From Longimicrobiales bacterium (GTDB taxonomy: Bacteria; Gemmatimonadota; Gemmatimonadetes; Longimicrobiales; Gaopeijiaceae): DNA of 64,000 nt. Below, piece by piece: positions 48,460-56,147 of the stretch (the stretch's first letter is position 1; each line of letters begins with the position of its first letter). Location of the stretch: NCBI GenBank assembly GCA_028284495.1, contig JANQRP010000035.1, positions 80,642-144,641 of the forward strand, read 5' to 3'. Position numbers and translations under genes: made by a program. The notes under the pieces are model-generated. The model saw nothing but the letters and a program-made list of their open reading frames with translations. It ran no database searches and was not told where the DNA came from.

Positions 48460-49175
48460 GCGTACGCCCGTACGACGCCGTCCTCCTCGACGCGGGCAAC
48501 ACACTCGTCTTCGTCGACGGTGTGCGGGTCCACACGATCCTCGGCGAGTTCGGCGCCGACATCGAGCGCGCCGAATTCCAGGCGCTGGAGCGCGAGGCGC
48601 GGCTCGTGCTGTCCCGCAGGATGGGGGAGCAGGCGACGGGCGACGACGACCAGGTCTGGCGCGACTACTTCACCACGCTGATCGCGCAGAGCGGCGTCCC
48701 CAACGACCGGATCGGCGACGCGGGAGAGGCGATCCGGACCTCGCACGAGGCCCGGCACATGTGGACGTACGTGCGGCCCGGCACCCACGACGCCGTCGCC
48801 GCCGTGCGGAATCGCGGGTATCGGACCGCGGTCGTGTCGAACGCCGACGGCCGCGTCGAGGCGCTGCTCCGGGACCGCGGCCTCACAGACCACCTCGAGT
48901 TCGTCATCGATTCGGAGGTCGTGGGGTTCAAGAAGCCCGACCGCCGGATCTTCGAGCTGGCCGTCGAGCGCCTCGGATTGCCGGCCGCGCGTGTGCTGTA
49001 CGTTGGCGACCTCTACGCCGTGGACGTGCTGGGCGCGCGCGAGGCCGGCCTGCATGCGCTGCTTCTCGACCCCTTCGACGCCTTCGGTCACCTCGACGAC
49101 GTGCCGCGGATTCCACATGTGCTGGAGCTCCCGCACTGGCTGGCGCGTCTGGAGGCTTCGGGCGCGTCGGAATAA
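48456..49175 (+). CDS. HAD-family hydrolase with probable CTG start
   Basis: Haloacid dehalogenase-like phosphatase, about 239 residues: motif I VLLDAGNTLVF (nucleophile Asp), motif II TAVVSNADG, motif III lysine in GFKKPDRRIFELA and motif IV YVGDLYAVDVLGAREAG. No ATG, GTG or TTG lies in frame near the start; a CTG at 48456 overlaps the mutase stop as CTGA, with GGAG about 10 bases upstream, so CTG is the likely start. The gene separates the two mutase subunit genes. It may be a metabolite-repair or CoA-pathway phosphatase, but the substrate cannot be read from sequence. Confidence 0.8.
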   Translation: MSVRPYDAVLLDAGNTLVFVDGVRVHTILGEFGADIERAEFQALEREARLVLSRRMGEQATGDDDQVWRDYFTTLIAQSGVPNDRIGDAGEAIRTSHEARHMWTYVRPGTHDAVAAVRNRGYRTAVVSNADGRVEALLRDRGLTDHLEFVIDSEVVGFKKPDRRIFELAVERLGLPAARVLYVGDLYAVDVLGAREAGLHALLLDPFDAFGHLDDVPRIPHVLELPHWLARLEASGASE

Positions 49176-49214
49176 CTTTCGGGGCTGATATCGACTCCCC
49201 CCGCAGGACTCCGC

Positions 49215-49631
49215 ATGAACGACGAGCGCAAGATCCGCGTCCTCGTGGCCAAGCCCGGTCTGGACGGCCACGACCGCGGCGCCAAGGTGATCGCGAGCGC
49301 CTTCCGTGACGCCGGCTTCGAGGTGATCTACACGGGCCTTCACCAGACGCCCGAGATGGTCGTGAACGCCGCCGTGCAGGAGGACGTGGACGTGGTCGCG
49401 ATGTCGATCCTGTCCGGGGCGCACATGACGCTGTTCCCGCGCGTTCGGGAGATGCTCGACGCCGAGGGTGCAGACCACATCCTCCTGACCGGGGGCGGCA
49501 TCATTCCGGAGGACGACATGGCGGCGCTTCGCGAGAAGGGCGTCGGGCGTCTGTTCGGCCCCGGGAGCCCGACCACGGAGGCGATCGCCTACATCCGGGA
49601 CTGGTTCGAGGAGCAGGGGGAGCGGGTTTGA
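49215..49631 (+). CDS. Acyl-CoA mutase small subunit, cobalamin-binding
   Basis: 138-residue B12-binding domain that carries adenosylcobalamin for the large subunit. It has the base-off/His-on motif DxHxxG (D17, H19, G22 in [13 protein letters not shown]), then [15 protein letters not shown] and [11 protein letters not shown], which bind the nucleotide tail. The split into large and small subunits is the archaeal-type or isobutyryl-CoA-mutase-type arrangement. ATG at 49215; TTGA overlap with the carboxyltransferase gene. Confidence 0.93.
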   Translation: MNDERKIRVLVAKPGLDGHDRGAKVIASAFRDAGFEVIYTGLHQTPEMVVNAAVQEDVDVVAMSILSGAHMTLFPRVREMLDAEGADHILLTGGGIIPEDDMAALREKGVGRLFGPGSPTTEAIAYIRDWFEEQGERV

Positions 49632-51292
49632 GCCGCCTCCGCGAGCTCACCGACGAACTTCTCGAACTCCGGGCGCGGCTCTACGAAGGGGGCGGCGAGG
49701 CGCGCATCCAGCGTCAGCACGACCAGGGCAAGATGACCGCGCGGGAGCGCGTGGCGGCCCTGCTCGACGACGACGCACCGTTCGTCGAGGTCGGCCTGCT
49801 CGTGGCGCACGACCTGTACGACGGGCAGGCACCGGCGGCCGGGGTCGTGACGGGCGTGGGGCGGGTCCATGGCCGCGAGGTCGTGGTCGTCGCCAACGAC
49901 GCGACGGTGAAGGCCGGGTCGTGGTGGCCCGAGACCATCACCAAGATGCTCCGCGCCCAGGAGATCGCGATGCGCTGTCGGATCCCGATCGTCTACCTGG
50001 TGGACTCGGCGGGCGTGAATCTGCCGTACCAGGGCGGCGTCTTTCCCGGACAGTACGGCGCGGCGCGGATCTTCTACTACAACTCGATCATGCGCCGCTA
50101 CCTGAAGATCCCGCAGCTCGCGGCGGTCATGGGTCCGTGCATCGCGGGCGGCGCATATCTGCCGGCGCTCTCCGACGTGATCCTCATGGTCGAGGGAACG
50201 TCGTTCATGGGGCTCGGCGGCCCGAACCTGGTGAAGGGCGCGACGGGGCAGACGGTCGAGTCCGAGGAGCTCGGCGGCGCGCAGGTGCATGCCGGAAGGA
50301 GCGGTGTCGCGCACTACGCGGTGGCCGACGATGCGGCGTGCATCGCGAAGCTCCGCGAGCTGGTGCGGGAGCTGCCCGACTCGGTGGCGGGCGCGCCGAC
50401 GCGGGGAGACGGTGGCTCGGGCCCCCGGGGCGAGGGCGATCTGCCGGCGTCGGTCCGCCCCGTCGAGGACCTGTACGACCTCCTGCCCGACGATCACCGG
50501 CAGCCGTACGACATGCGCGAGGTGCTGAAGACGATCCTCGACGCTCCGGCCCCGAATGCGGACGGCTCCGTGCCGATCGCCTTCGACGAGTTCCAGCCGG
50601 ATCACGCCGCCGAGATGATCTGTGGGACAGGGACGCTCGGAGGCCGGCGCGTCGGCGTGATCTCCAACCTGCGCGGGATTGTGAAGGACGACCGGGACGG
50701 CCCGCCGCGCTTCGGCGGCATCGTCTATACCGAGAGCGCGCGGAAGGTGGCCTACTTCATCGAGACGATGAACCGCCACCGGACGCCGATCCTCTTCGTG
50801 CAGGACGTGAGCGGGTTCATGGTGGGGCCGGACGCCGAGTGGTCGGGGATCATCCGCGCCGGCGCCGAGTTCGTGGAGGCGATGGCGACGGCGACCGTGC
50901 CGAAGCTCGTGCTGACCCTCAACCACGCGTCCGGCGCGGGCTACTACGCGATGGCCGGGCAGGGCTTCGACCCGGACTTCATTGTCAGCCTCCCGACCGG
51001 GCGGATGGGCGTCATGGAGGGTGAGAGCGCCGTGATGGCGCTCTTCAGCCGCGCGCTCGACGACCTCAAGGCGAAGGGGGAGGCGCCCGACGAGGATCTG
51101 ACCACGAAGATGGACGAGGTCCGGGCCGACTACGACCGCCAGCTCGACGCGCGGTTCGCCGGGGCCCGGGGGTTCGTGGACGCTGTCGTGACCGCGGAGG
51201 AGGTCCGTCCGACCCTCTCGCTCCTCCTCCACGCCGCCGCGCGCAACTCCGGCCCGCACCTGGGCGCCTTCCAGCTTCCGCCGCACCTCTGA
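49628..51292 (+). CDS. Acyl-CoA carboxylase carboxyltransferase (beta) subunit, methylcrotonyl/geranyl-CoA type
   Basis: 554-residue biotin-dependent carboxyltransferase: crotonase-fold halves with [82 protein letters not shown], and in the second half [18 protein letters not shown] and [15 protein letters not shown]. The pattern is closest to the beta subunit of methylcrotonyl-CoA carboxylase (LiuB) or geranyl-CoA carboxylase (AtuC). No biotin carboxylase/carrier alpha subunit is in the window, so it must be supplied from elsewhere. Start is TTG, overlapping the previous stop. Confidence 0.85.
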   Translation: MSRLRELTDELLELRARLYEGGGEARIQRQHDQGKMTARERVAALLDDDAPFVEVGLLVAHDLYDGQAPAAGVVTGVGRVHGREVVVVANDATVKAGSWWPETITKMLRAQEIAMRCRIPIVYLVDSAGVNLPYQGGVFPGQYGAARIFYYNSIMRRYLKIPQLAAVMGPCIAGGAYLPALSDVILMVEGTSFMGLGGPNLVKGATGQTVESEELGGAQVHAGRSGVAHYAVADDAACIAKLRELVRELPDSVAGAPTRGDGGSGPRGEGDLPASVRPVEDLYDLLPDDHRQPYDMREVLKTILDAPAPNADGSVPIAFDEFQPDHAAEMICGTGTLGGRRVGVISNLRGIVKDDRDGPPRFGGIVYTESARKVAYFIETMNRHRTPILFVQDVSGFMVGPDAEWSGIIRAGAEFVEAMATATVPKLVLTLNHASGAGYYAMAGQGFDPDFIVSLPTGRMGVMEGESAVMALFSRALDDLKAKGEAPDEDLTTKMDEVRADYDRQLDARFAGARGFVDAVVTAEEVRPTLSLLLHAAARNSGPHLGAFQLPPHL

Positions 51293-52677
51293 TGTCCGAC
51301 ACCGACGTTCGCACGATCCGCATCGCATCCGGCCAGGGTTTCTGGGGCGACGACCTCGAGGCCCCCGTCCGGCAGGTCGAAGGCGGCCCGATCGACTACC
51401 TCATGCTCGACTACCTGGCCGAGGTCACGATGTCGATCATGCAGAAGCAGCGGGATCGCGACCCGTCGGCCGGCTACGCGCGCGACTTCGTTCCTCTCAT
51501 GGAGCGGATCTTCCCGGCCTGCGTCGAGCGCGACATCCGGGTCGTGACGAACGCGGGCGGCGTGAACCCGCAGGGGTGCGCCGAGGCGCTGATCGAGGCG
51601 GGCCGCAGGGCGGGGGTCGCCGGCCGCGCGCGGGTCGGCCGCGTCGAGGGCGACGACATCCTCGACCGGCTGCCGGACCTCATCGCGGCCGGGCACGCGC
51701 TCACCAACATGGAGACCGGAGAGCCGCTCGAGCCGGTGCTGGACCGGGTACGGAGCGCAAACGTCTACATCGGCGCCGAGCCGATCGTGGAGGCGCTGGG
51801 GCAGGGCGCCCACGTCATCGTCACGGGGCGGTCGACCGACACCGCCCTCACCTACGCACCGATGATGCACGCCTTCGGGTGGACGCGGGACGATCACGAC
51901 CGGATCGCGACGGGCGTCGTGGCCGGGCACATCAACGAGTGCGGAGCGCAGTCCTCGGGCGGGAACTGCCTGATCGACTGGTGGAGCGCGCCCGACATGG
52001 CCCGCGTCGGCTTCCCGATCGTCGAGGCGAGCCCCGACGGCACCTTCGTGGTGACCAAGCACCCGGGCACCGGGGGGCGCGTGACCCGCCAGACGATCGC
52101 CGAGCAGATCCTGTACGAGATGGGAGATCCGTCGGAGTACATCACGCCGGACGTCGTGGCCGACTTCACGACGATCGCTCTCGACGAGGTGGGCGAGGAC
52201 CGCGTGAAGGTGTCGGGGGTGACGGGCGGCCCGCGCACCGACTTCCTGAAGGTGTCGATCGCCTACTCGGACGGGTGGAAGGCCACGGGTACGCTGACCT
52301 ATGCGTGGCCGGACGCCGCCGCCAAGGCACGCGCCGCCGCGAAGATCCTGCGGGAGCGGCTCGATCGGCTCGGCCTGGAGTTCGACGCCGTGCGTACCGA
52401 GCTCGTGGGCTGGGATTCGACGCACGGCCCGCTCGCCGGCGACCCTCCGGCGGATCTTCCGGAGGTGCAGCTGCGGGTAGGTGCGCGCGGGAAGAAGCGG
52501 GAGGACGTCGAGCGGTTCACGCGTGAGATCGCGCCGCTCGTGCTCACCGGTCCGCCGTCCGTGACCGGGTTCGCGGGTGGACGACCGCGCGTCCAGGAGA
52601 TCATGGCGTACTGGCCGGCGCTGGTGCGACGCGAGGTGGTCGAGCCGCATCTCGGCGTCCACGTCGAGGAGGTGTGA
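51292..52677 (+). CDS. AtuA family protein (DUF1446)
   Basis: 461-residue cytoplasmic protein of the acyclic terpene utilisation AtuA family: RIASGQGFWGDDLEAPVRQVE, IDYLMLDYLAEVTMSIMQKQ, IRVVTNAGGVNPQGCAEAL, IVTGRSTDTALTYAPMMHAFGW, GHINECGAQSSGGN and a C-terminal half with KVSGVTGGPRTDFLKVSI. AtuA is required for growth on citronellol in Pseudomonas, but its reaction is not known to me. Here it lies between the carboxyltransferase and a small companion, with a TGATG junction upstream. Confidence 0.88.
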   Translation: MSDTDVRTIRIASGQGFWGDDLEAPVRQVEGGPIDYLMLDYLAEVTMSIMQKQRDRDPSAGYARDFVPLMERIFPACVERDIRVVTNAGGVNPQGCAEALIEAGRRAGVAGRARVGRVEGDDILDRLPDLIAAGHALTNMETGEPLEPVLDRVRSANVYIGAEPIVEALGQGAHVIVTGRSTDTALTYAPMMHAFGWTRDDHDRIATGVVAGHINECGAQSSGGNCLIDWWSAPDMARVGFPIVEASPDGTFVVTKHPGTGGRVTRQTIAEQILYEMGDPSEYITPDVVADFTTIALDEVGEDRVKVSGVTGGPRTDFLKVSIAYSDGWKATGTLTYAWPDAAAKARAAAKILRERLDRLGLEFDAVRTELVGWDSTHGPLAGDPPADLPEVQLRVGARGKKREDVERFTREIAPLVLTGPPSVTGFAGGRPRVQEIMAYWPALVRREVVEPHLGVHVEEV

Positions 52678-52679
52678 CG

Positions 52680-53117
52680 ATGTCGAACGCAGCGACCGTG
52701 CGCGTGCAGCTGGTCCACCTCGCCCACGCGCGATCGGGCGACAAGGGCGACACCGCGAACGTCGGACTCATCGCCTACGACCCCGCGCACTTCGACCTGC
52801 TCCGGGAGCAGGTCACCGCCGAACGTGTGAAGGCGCATTTCGGCGGGATGGTCGAGGGCGACGTCGAGCGCTTCGAACTGCCGAATCTCGGCGCGCTCAA
52901 CTTCCTCCTGCACGGAGCGCTCGACGGCGGCGGCACCATCTCGCTCATGAACGACGCGCAGGGGAAGGTGTTCTCGACGGCGCTCCTGCGGATGGAGATC
53001 GACGTGCCGGCGGAGCTTGCCGAGGCGGTTGCAGGCCGGGGTCGGGTGCCGGCCGGGTGGAGCGTCGACGACTACGGTGCCGGGCGCGGCACCGGCGACG
53101 GGGGGACAGAACGATGA
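52680..53117 (+). CDS. AtuA-like small protein (ferredoxin-fold companion)
   Basis: 145-residue protein that in other bacteria is often fused to AtuA as its C-terminal part; here it is a separate gene. Recognisable parts are VQLVHLAHARSGDKGDTANVGL and LPNLGALNFLLHGALDGGG. ATG at 52680 is chosen because GGAGG lies 8 bases upstream; a GTG at 52674 overlaps the previous stop but is too close to that site. Ends in an ATGA overlap with the crotonase gene. Function unknown. Confidence 0.82.
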   Translation: MSNAATVRVQLVHLAHARSGDKGDTANVGLIAYDPAHFDLLREQVTAERVKAHFGGMVEGDVERFELPNLGALNFLLHGALDGGGTISLMNDAQGKVFSTALLRMEIDVPAELAEAVAGRGRVPAGWSVDDYGAGRGTGDGGTER

Positions 53118-53941
53118 CCGACGTAGCCGACGGCATGCACGAGCACGACGATGTCCTGACGGTGGACGTCGCGGAGGGCGTCGCGATTCTCGAGCTGAAT
53201 CGGCCCGACAGGCGCAACGCCCTCAACGGCGACCTGGTCGAGGCGCTCCACGAGGCGCTGGCCGATGCCGCGATGGACGACGACGTTCGGGTCGTTCTGA
53301 TCCGGGGGGCGGGGAAGGACTTCTGCTCCGGGGCGGATCTCGCGGAACTGGAGGCGATCGCCGACATGGGCATCGAGGAGAGCGTGGAGGACGCTCAGCG
53401 GATGGGCGACCTGTTCGTCGGCATGCGGACGCTTCAGAAGCCGGTCGTGGCGGCGGTGCACGGGAAGGCGCTGGCCGGCGGTGCCGGTCTCGCCACCGCG
53501 TGCGACCTCGTCCTCGCGCACGAGGACGCCATCTTCGGCTACCCGGAGGTGCACCTCGGCTTCGTGCCGGCGATGGTGATGGCGATCCTCCGTCGGAAGC
53601 TGGGTGAGGGACGGGCGTTCGAGCTGGCCGCCGTGGGGCACCGGATCGACGCGACGGAGGCCGAGCGGATCGGTCTGGTGAACCGGGTGCTCGGTGGAGA
53701 GTCGGCGGACGACCCCATCGCCCGGTTTCACGCCGCCGCCCTGGCGTTCGCGGAAGACCTCGCGACCCGCCCGGCCTCGGCGCTAGCCCTCACCAAGCGC
53801 CTCCTCTATGGCCTGGACGGAACCGACTTCGCGGAAGGGGTCGCGCGCGGCGCGGAGGTGAACGCGATCGCGCGCTCCACCGAGGCCTGCCGGGCGGGCG
53901 TTCGGCGGTTCCTGGACAAGAGCGCTCAGCGCGGCGACTGA
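53114..53941 (+). CDS. Enoyl-CoA hydratase/isomerase family protein, LiuC/AtuE-like
   Basis: Crotonase-fold enzyme, 275 residues: oxyanion-hole region DFCSGADLAELEAI and VHGKALAGGAGLATACDLVLA. The first catalytic Glu of classic enoyl-CoA hydratases is replaced by Gly in GGAGLATACD, the second is kept in YPEVHLGFVPA. A single acidic residue is what I recall for LiuC/AtuE, the methylglutaconyl- and carboxygeranoyl-CoA hydratases, which act directly after the carboxylase encoded two genes upstream. This supports a leucine/isoprenoid breakdown route. ATGA overlap with the previous gene. Confidence 0.85.
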   Translation: MTDVADGMHEHDDVLTVDVAEGVAILELNRPDRRNALNGDLVEALHEALADAAMDDDVRVVLIRGAGKDFCSGADLAELEAIADMGIEESVEDAQRMGDLFVGMRTLQKPVVAAVHGKALAGGAGLATACDLVLAHEDAIFGYPEVHLGFVPAMVMAILRRKLGEGRAFELAAVGHRIDATEAERIGLVNRVLGGESADDPIARFHAAALAFAEDLATRPASALALTKRLLYGLDGTDFAEGVARGAEVNAIARSTEACRAGVRRFLDKSAQRGD

Positions 53942-53948
53942 CGTCCCC

Positions 53949-54158
53949 GTGCTTCGTCTCGATCGATCCGGCGACCGCCCGGTCCGCTTCCTCGAATGGC
54001 GGATCCGGCTCTTCGGTGCGGGCGCGATCCTCGCGGTGTTCGGGATCGGCGCCGACGTCGAGCTGCTCCGGTGGGCCGCCTTCGCGGTACTGGCCGCGGC
54101 GGCGGTGATGAGCCTGGTCGCGGCGCGGGCGGACGTCGACGACTCCGTCGAAGACTAG
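53949..54158 (+). CDS. Small two-segment membrane protein
   Basis: 69 residues, GTG start 7 bases after the crotonase stop. A basic head (RLDRSGDRPVRFLEWRIRL) is followed by two hydrophobic segments (LFGAGAILAVFGIGADVELL and WAAFAVLAAAAVMSLVAA) and an acidic tail. No family recognised. Its position at the end of the run suggests co-transcription only. Confidence 0.6.
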   Translation: MLRLDRSGDRPVRFLEWRIRLFGAGAILAVFGIGADVELLRWAAFAVLAAAAVMSLVAARADVDDSVED

Positions 54159-54291
54159 GGCCGGTTCACACTCCGGAGGCGCGAGCGTGTGCTGCGGAGT
54201 CGGCCTGCCGAGTGGTCCGGAGCCGACATCGGCCGCCGCTCTCACCCGCCTGCCTGACCGCTCTCGGGGTTTCCGGCGGTCGCCGGGACGA

Positions 54292-55392
54292 TCACTCTCC
54301 GCCGAGGAAGGCGCGGAGGGTCGGGACGACGATTCGGCCGAGGTCTTCGCGGTAGCGATTCGCCAGAACGACCACGGTGAGGTCGTCGTCGGGCAGCCGC
54401 GTGATGTTGGCGATGAAGCCCGCCGTCATCCCGTAGTGGTACTGCTGGCGTCGGCCGTCGAACGGTTCCACCTCCCATCCGAAGCCGTAGGGCACGACCC
54501 GTCCGTCGGGGAGCGTCGTTGGACTCCAGAGCGCCTCCTTCGAGGCTTCGGACAACAGTTCGGTACCGTAGAGTGCGGCGTCCCACAGAAGGAGGTCGCC
54601 GACGGTGGACACCAGACCGCCGGCTCCCAGCGTCGCGGAGGTCTGCGTCGGATCGCGATTGACGAGGTTTCCATTCCGGTCCTGATAGTACCCCGACACA
54701 CGGTTCGGGATGATGTCGGCCGGGTCCGCGAAGCGCGTCCGCGCCATCCCGACCGGGTCGAAGATCCGACGCTCGAGAATCCGGGCGAGCGGCATCGAAT
54801 CGACGGATTCCAGGATCAGGCTCGCGATGTAGTATCCGGTGTTCGTGTAGTGATAGCCCTCGCCAGGAGGGAAGTCCGGAGGGTGGCTCTGGGCGATCCG
54901 CACGATCTCGGTCTCCAGGAACCGGTCACGGTAGGCCTCGTATCCCTGGATCGCTTCGTAGTCGGGAATCCCCGACGTGTGGTTGAGCAGCTGGCGGACC
55001 GACACGCCGCGCCACTCGCCCGGGAGCCACGGCAGGAAATCGTGGATCGCGGCGTCGAGGTCGAGGCGTCGCTCCTCGACGAGCTGCAGCGCGGCGACCG
55101 CGACGAACTGCTTGGAGAGCGATCCGATCTCGAAAACCGAGGAATCGCTCACCGGGACACCCAGCTCCACGTCCGCGAGTCCGTACGTCGCCTGGTGGAG
55201 GACGCGGCCCCTGCTCCCTACCGCGACCACGGCGCCCGGGATGTTGTTGCGAGCAAGATGGGCCCGAGTGGCTTCATCGATCCGGGCGAGCAGGTCGTCC
55301 GTGGGCAGGGGCTGCCCCGCCACGTGGACCGGCCCGCAGACCGCGGCCGCGAGCATCCCGCACGCGGAGACCCGCGCGATCGTCCTCATCAT
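54292..55392 (-). CDS. Secreted serine hydrolase, beta-lactamase class C / CubicO family
   Basis: 366-residue exported hydrolase: signal peptide (about 1-26, ending VAGQ), nucleophile Ser91 in GSLSKQF (SxxK), Tyr in YHYTNTGYY (YxN), and RQLLNHTSGIPDY and GAGGLVSTVGDLLLWD typical of the family. Members include D-Ala-D-Ala peptidases, esterases and beta-lactamases; substrate cannot be told. Two ATGs stand in tandem at 55392 and 55389; GGAGG 7 bases upstream favours the first. Divergent from the GntR regulator gene, sharing its operator region. Confidence 0.88.
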   Translation of the reverse strand: MMRTIARVSACGMLAAAVCGPVHVAGQPLPTDDLLARIDEATRAHLARNNIPGAVVAVGSRGRVLHQATYGLADVELGVPVSDSSVFEIGSLSKQFVAVAALQLVEERRLDLDAAIHDFLPWLPGEWRGVSVRQLLNHTSGIPDYEAIQGYEAYRDRFLETEIVRIAQSHPPDFPPGEGYHYTNTGYYIASLILESVDSMPLARILERRIFDPVGMARTRFADPADIIPNRVSGYYQDRNGNLVNRDPTQTSATLGAGGLVSTVGDLLLWDAALYGTELLSEASKEALWSPTTLPDGRVVPYGFGWEVEPFDGRRQQYHYGMTAGFIANITRLPDDDLTVVVLANRYREDLGRIVVPTLRAFLGGE

Positions 55393-55455
55393 CTCCCCAC
55401 CTCCCGTCCCTGGTGTCCCGAGCCTCGACGTGTCCCGTGCCTCGACGTCATCCAG

Positions 55456-55484
55456 ATCGTATATTATATCACATACAATATCAA
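55456..55484. promoter_or_regulatory. Divergent promoter/operator between serine hydrolase and GntR genes
   Basis: ATATTATAT (55461-55469) and ATACAATAT (55473-55481) form an inverted repeat with 9-base arms, one mismatch, and a CAC spacer, in an AT-rich island of a GC-rich region. For the minus-strand hydrolase, TTGATA (complement of 55479-55484) and TACGAT (complement of 55456-55461) are 17 bases apart, a good promoter, and the repeat covers its spacer. This is a plausible binding site of the adjacent GntR protein. Confidence 0.6.
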
Positions 55485-55508
55485 CGCACCTTCTCGATCC
55501 CCGAGGCG

Positions 55509-56147
55509 ATGGAAGCGACTTACCCCCCGATACCCGCCCGGAAGCGCATCTCCGAAGCACTCGTATCGCGCGTCGTACGCGGCGTGTGGGGCCCGGGTCG
55601 GCAGGTGAAGCCGGGCGACGTGGCGGGCGAGCTGAACCTCGGGATGACACCGGCGCGGGAAGCCCTCATCGAACTCGAGGCCGAGGGCTGGCTCGTGAAC
55701 GAGCAGGGCCGCGGGTTCTTCGTCGCGGCCTTGTCGCTCCGGGAGGCCCGGGAGCTCTATCCCGTCATCGCCGAGCTCGAGTGCCTTGCCGTGCGCTCCG
55801 TGGGGGCCGTGACGCCCGCTGACCTCGAGCGGCTCGCGGCGCGCAACGAGGAGTTCCGGTCCGCGACCGACCCGGGCGCGGGGCTGGAGGCGGACGGGGT
55901 GTGGCACGAGACGCTCGTCGGCCTGGCCGACAACGCCACGCTCGCCGATGCGACGCGGCGCCTGCGGGTCCGGGCCAGGCGATACGAGTACACCTACATG
56001 TCCGGGCCGGCGGACCGGGCGGCCTCGTCCGACGAACACCACGCGATCGCCCTCGCGCTCCGGGCGGGCGACGTCGCGGCCGCCGTGGACCTCGTGCGCC
56101 GCAACTGGATGAAGATGCTCGACTACCTCGCGGTGAGGGTCCGGTGA
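55509..56147 (+). CDS. GntR family transcriptional regulator (FCD type)
   Basis: 212-residue regulator: N-terminal winged helix (RISEALVSRVVRGVWGPGRQV, AGELNLGMTPAREALIELEAEGWL) and a helical FCD effector domain with Arg/His residues in the places that bind metal and carboxylates (about 80-205; GVWHETLVGLADNATL, DEHHAIALALRAGDVAAAVD). FCD-type regulators usually sense small organic acids. It overlaps the downstream peptidase gene by GTGA and is divergent from the CubicO hydrolase, so it probably controls both. Confidence 0.9.
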   Translation: MEATYPPIPARKRISEALVSRVVRGVWGPGRQVKPGDVAGELNLGMTPAREALIELEAEGWLVNEQGRGFFVAALSLREARELYPVIAELECLAVRSVGAVTPADLERLAARNEEFRSATDPGAGLEADGVWHETLVGLADNATLADATRRLRVRARRYEYTYMSGPADRAASSDEHHAIALALRAGDVAAAVDLVRRNWMKMLDYLAVRVR

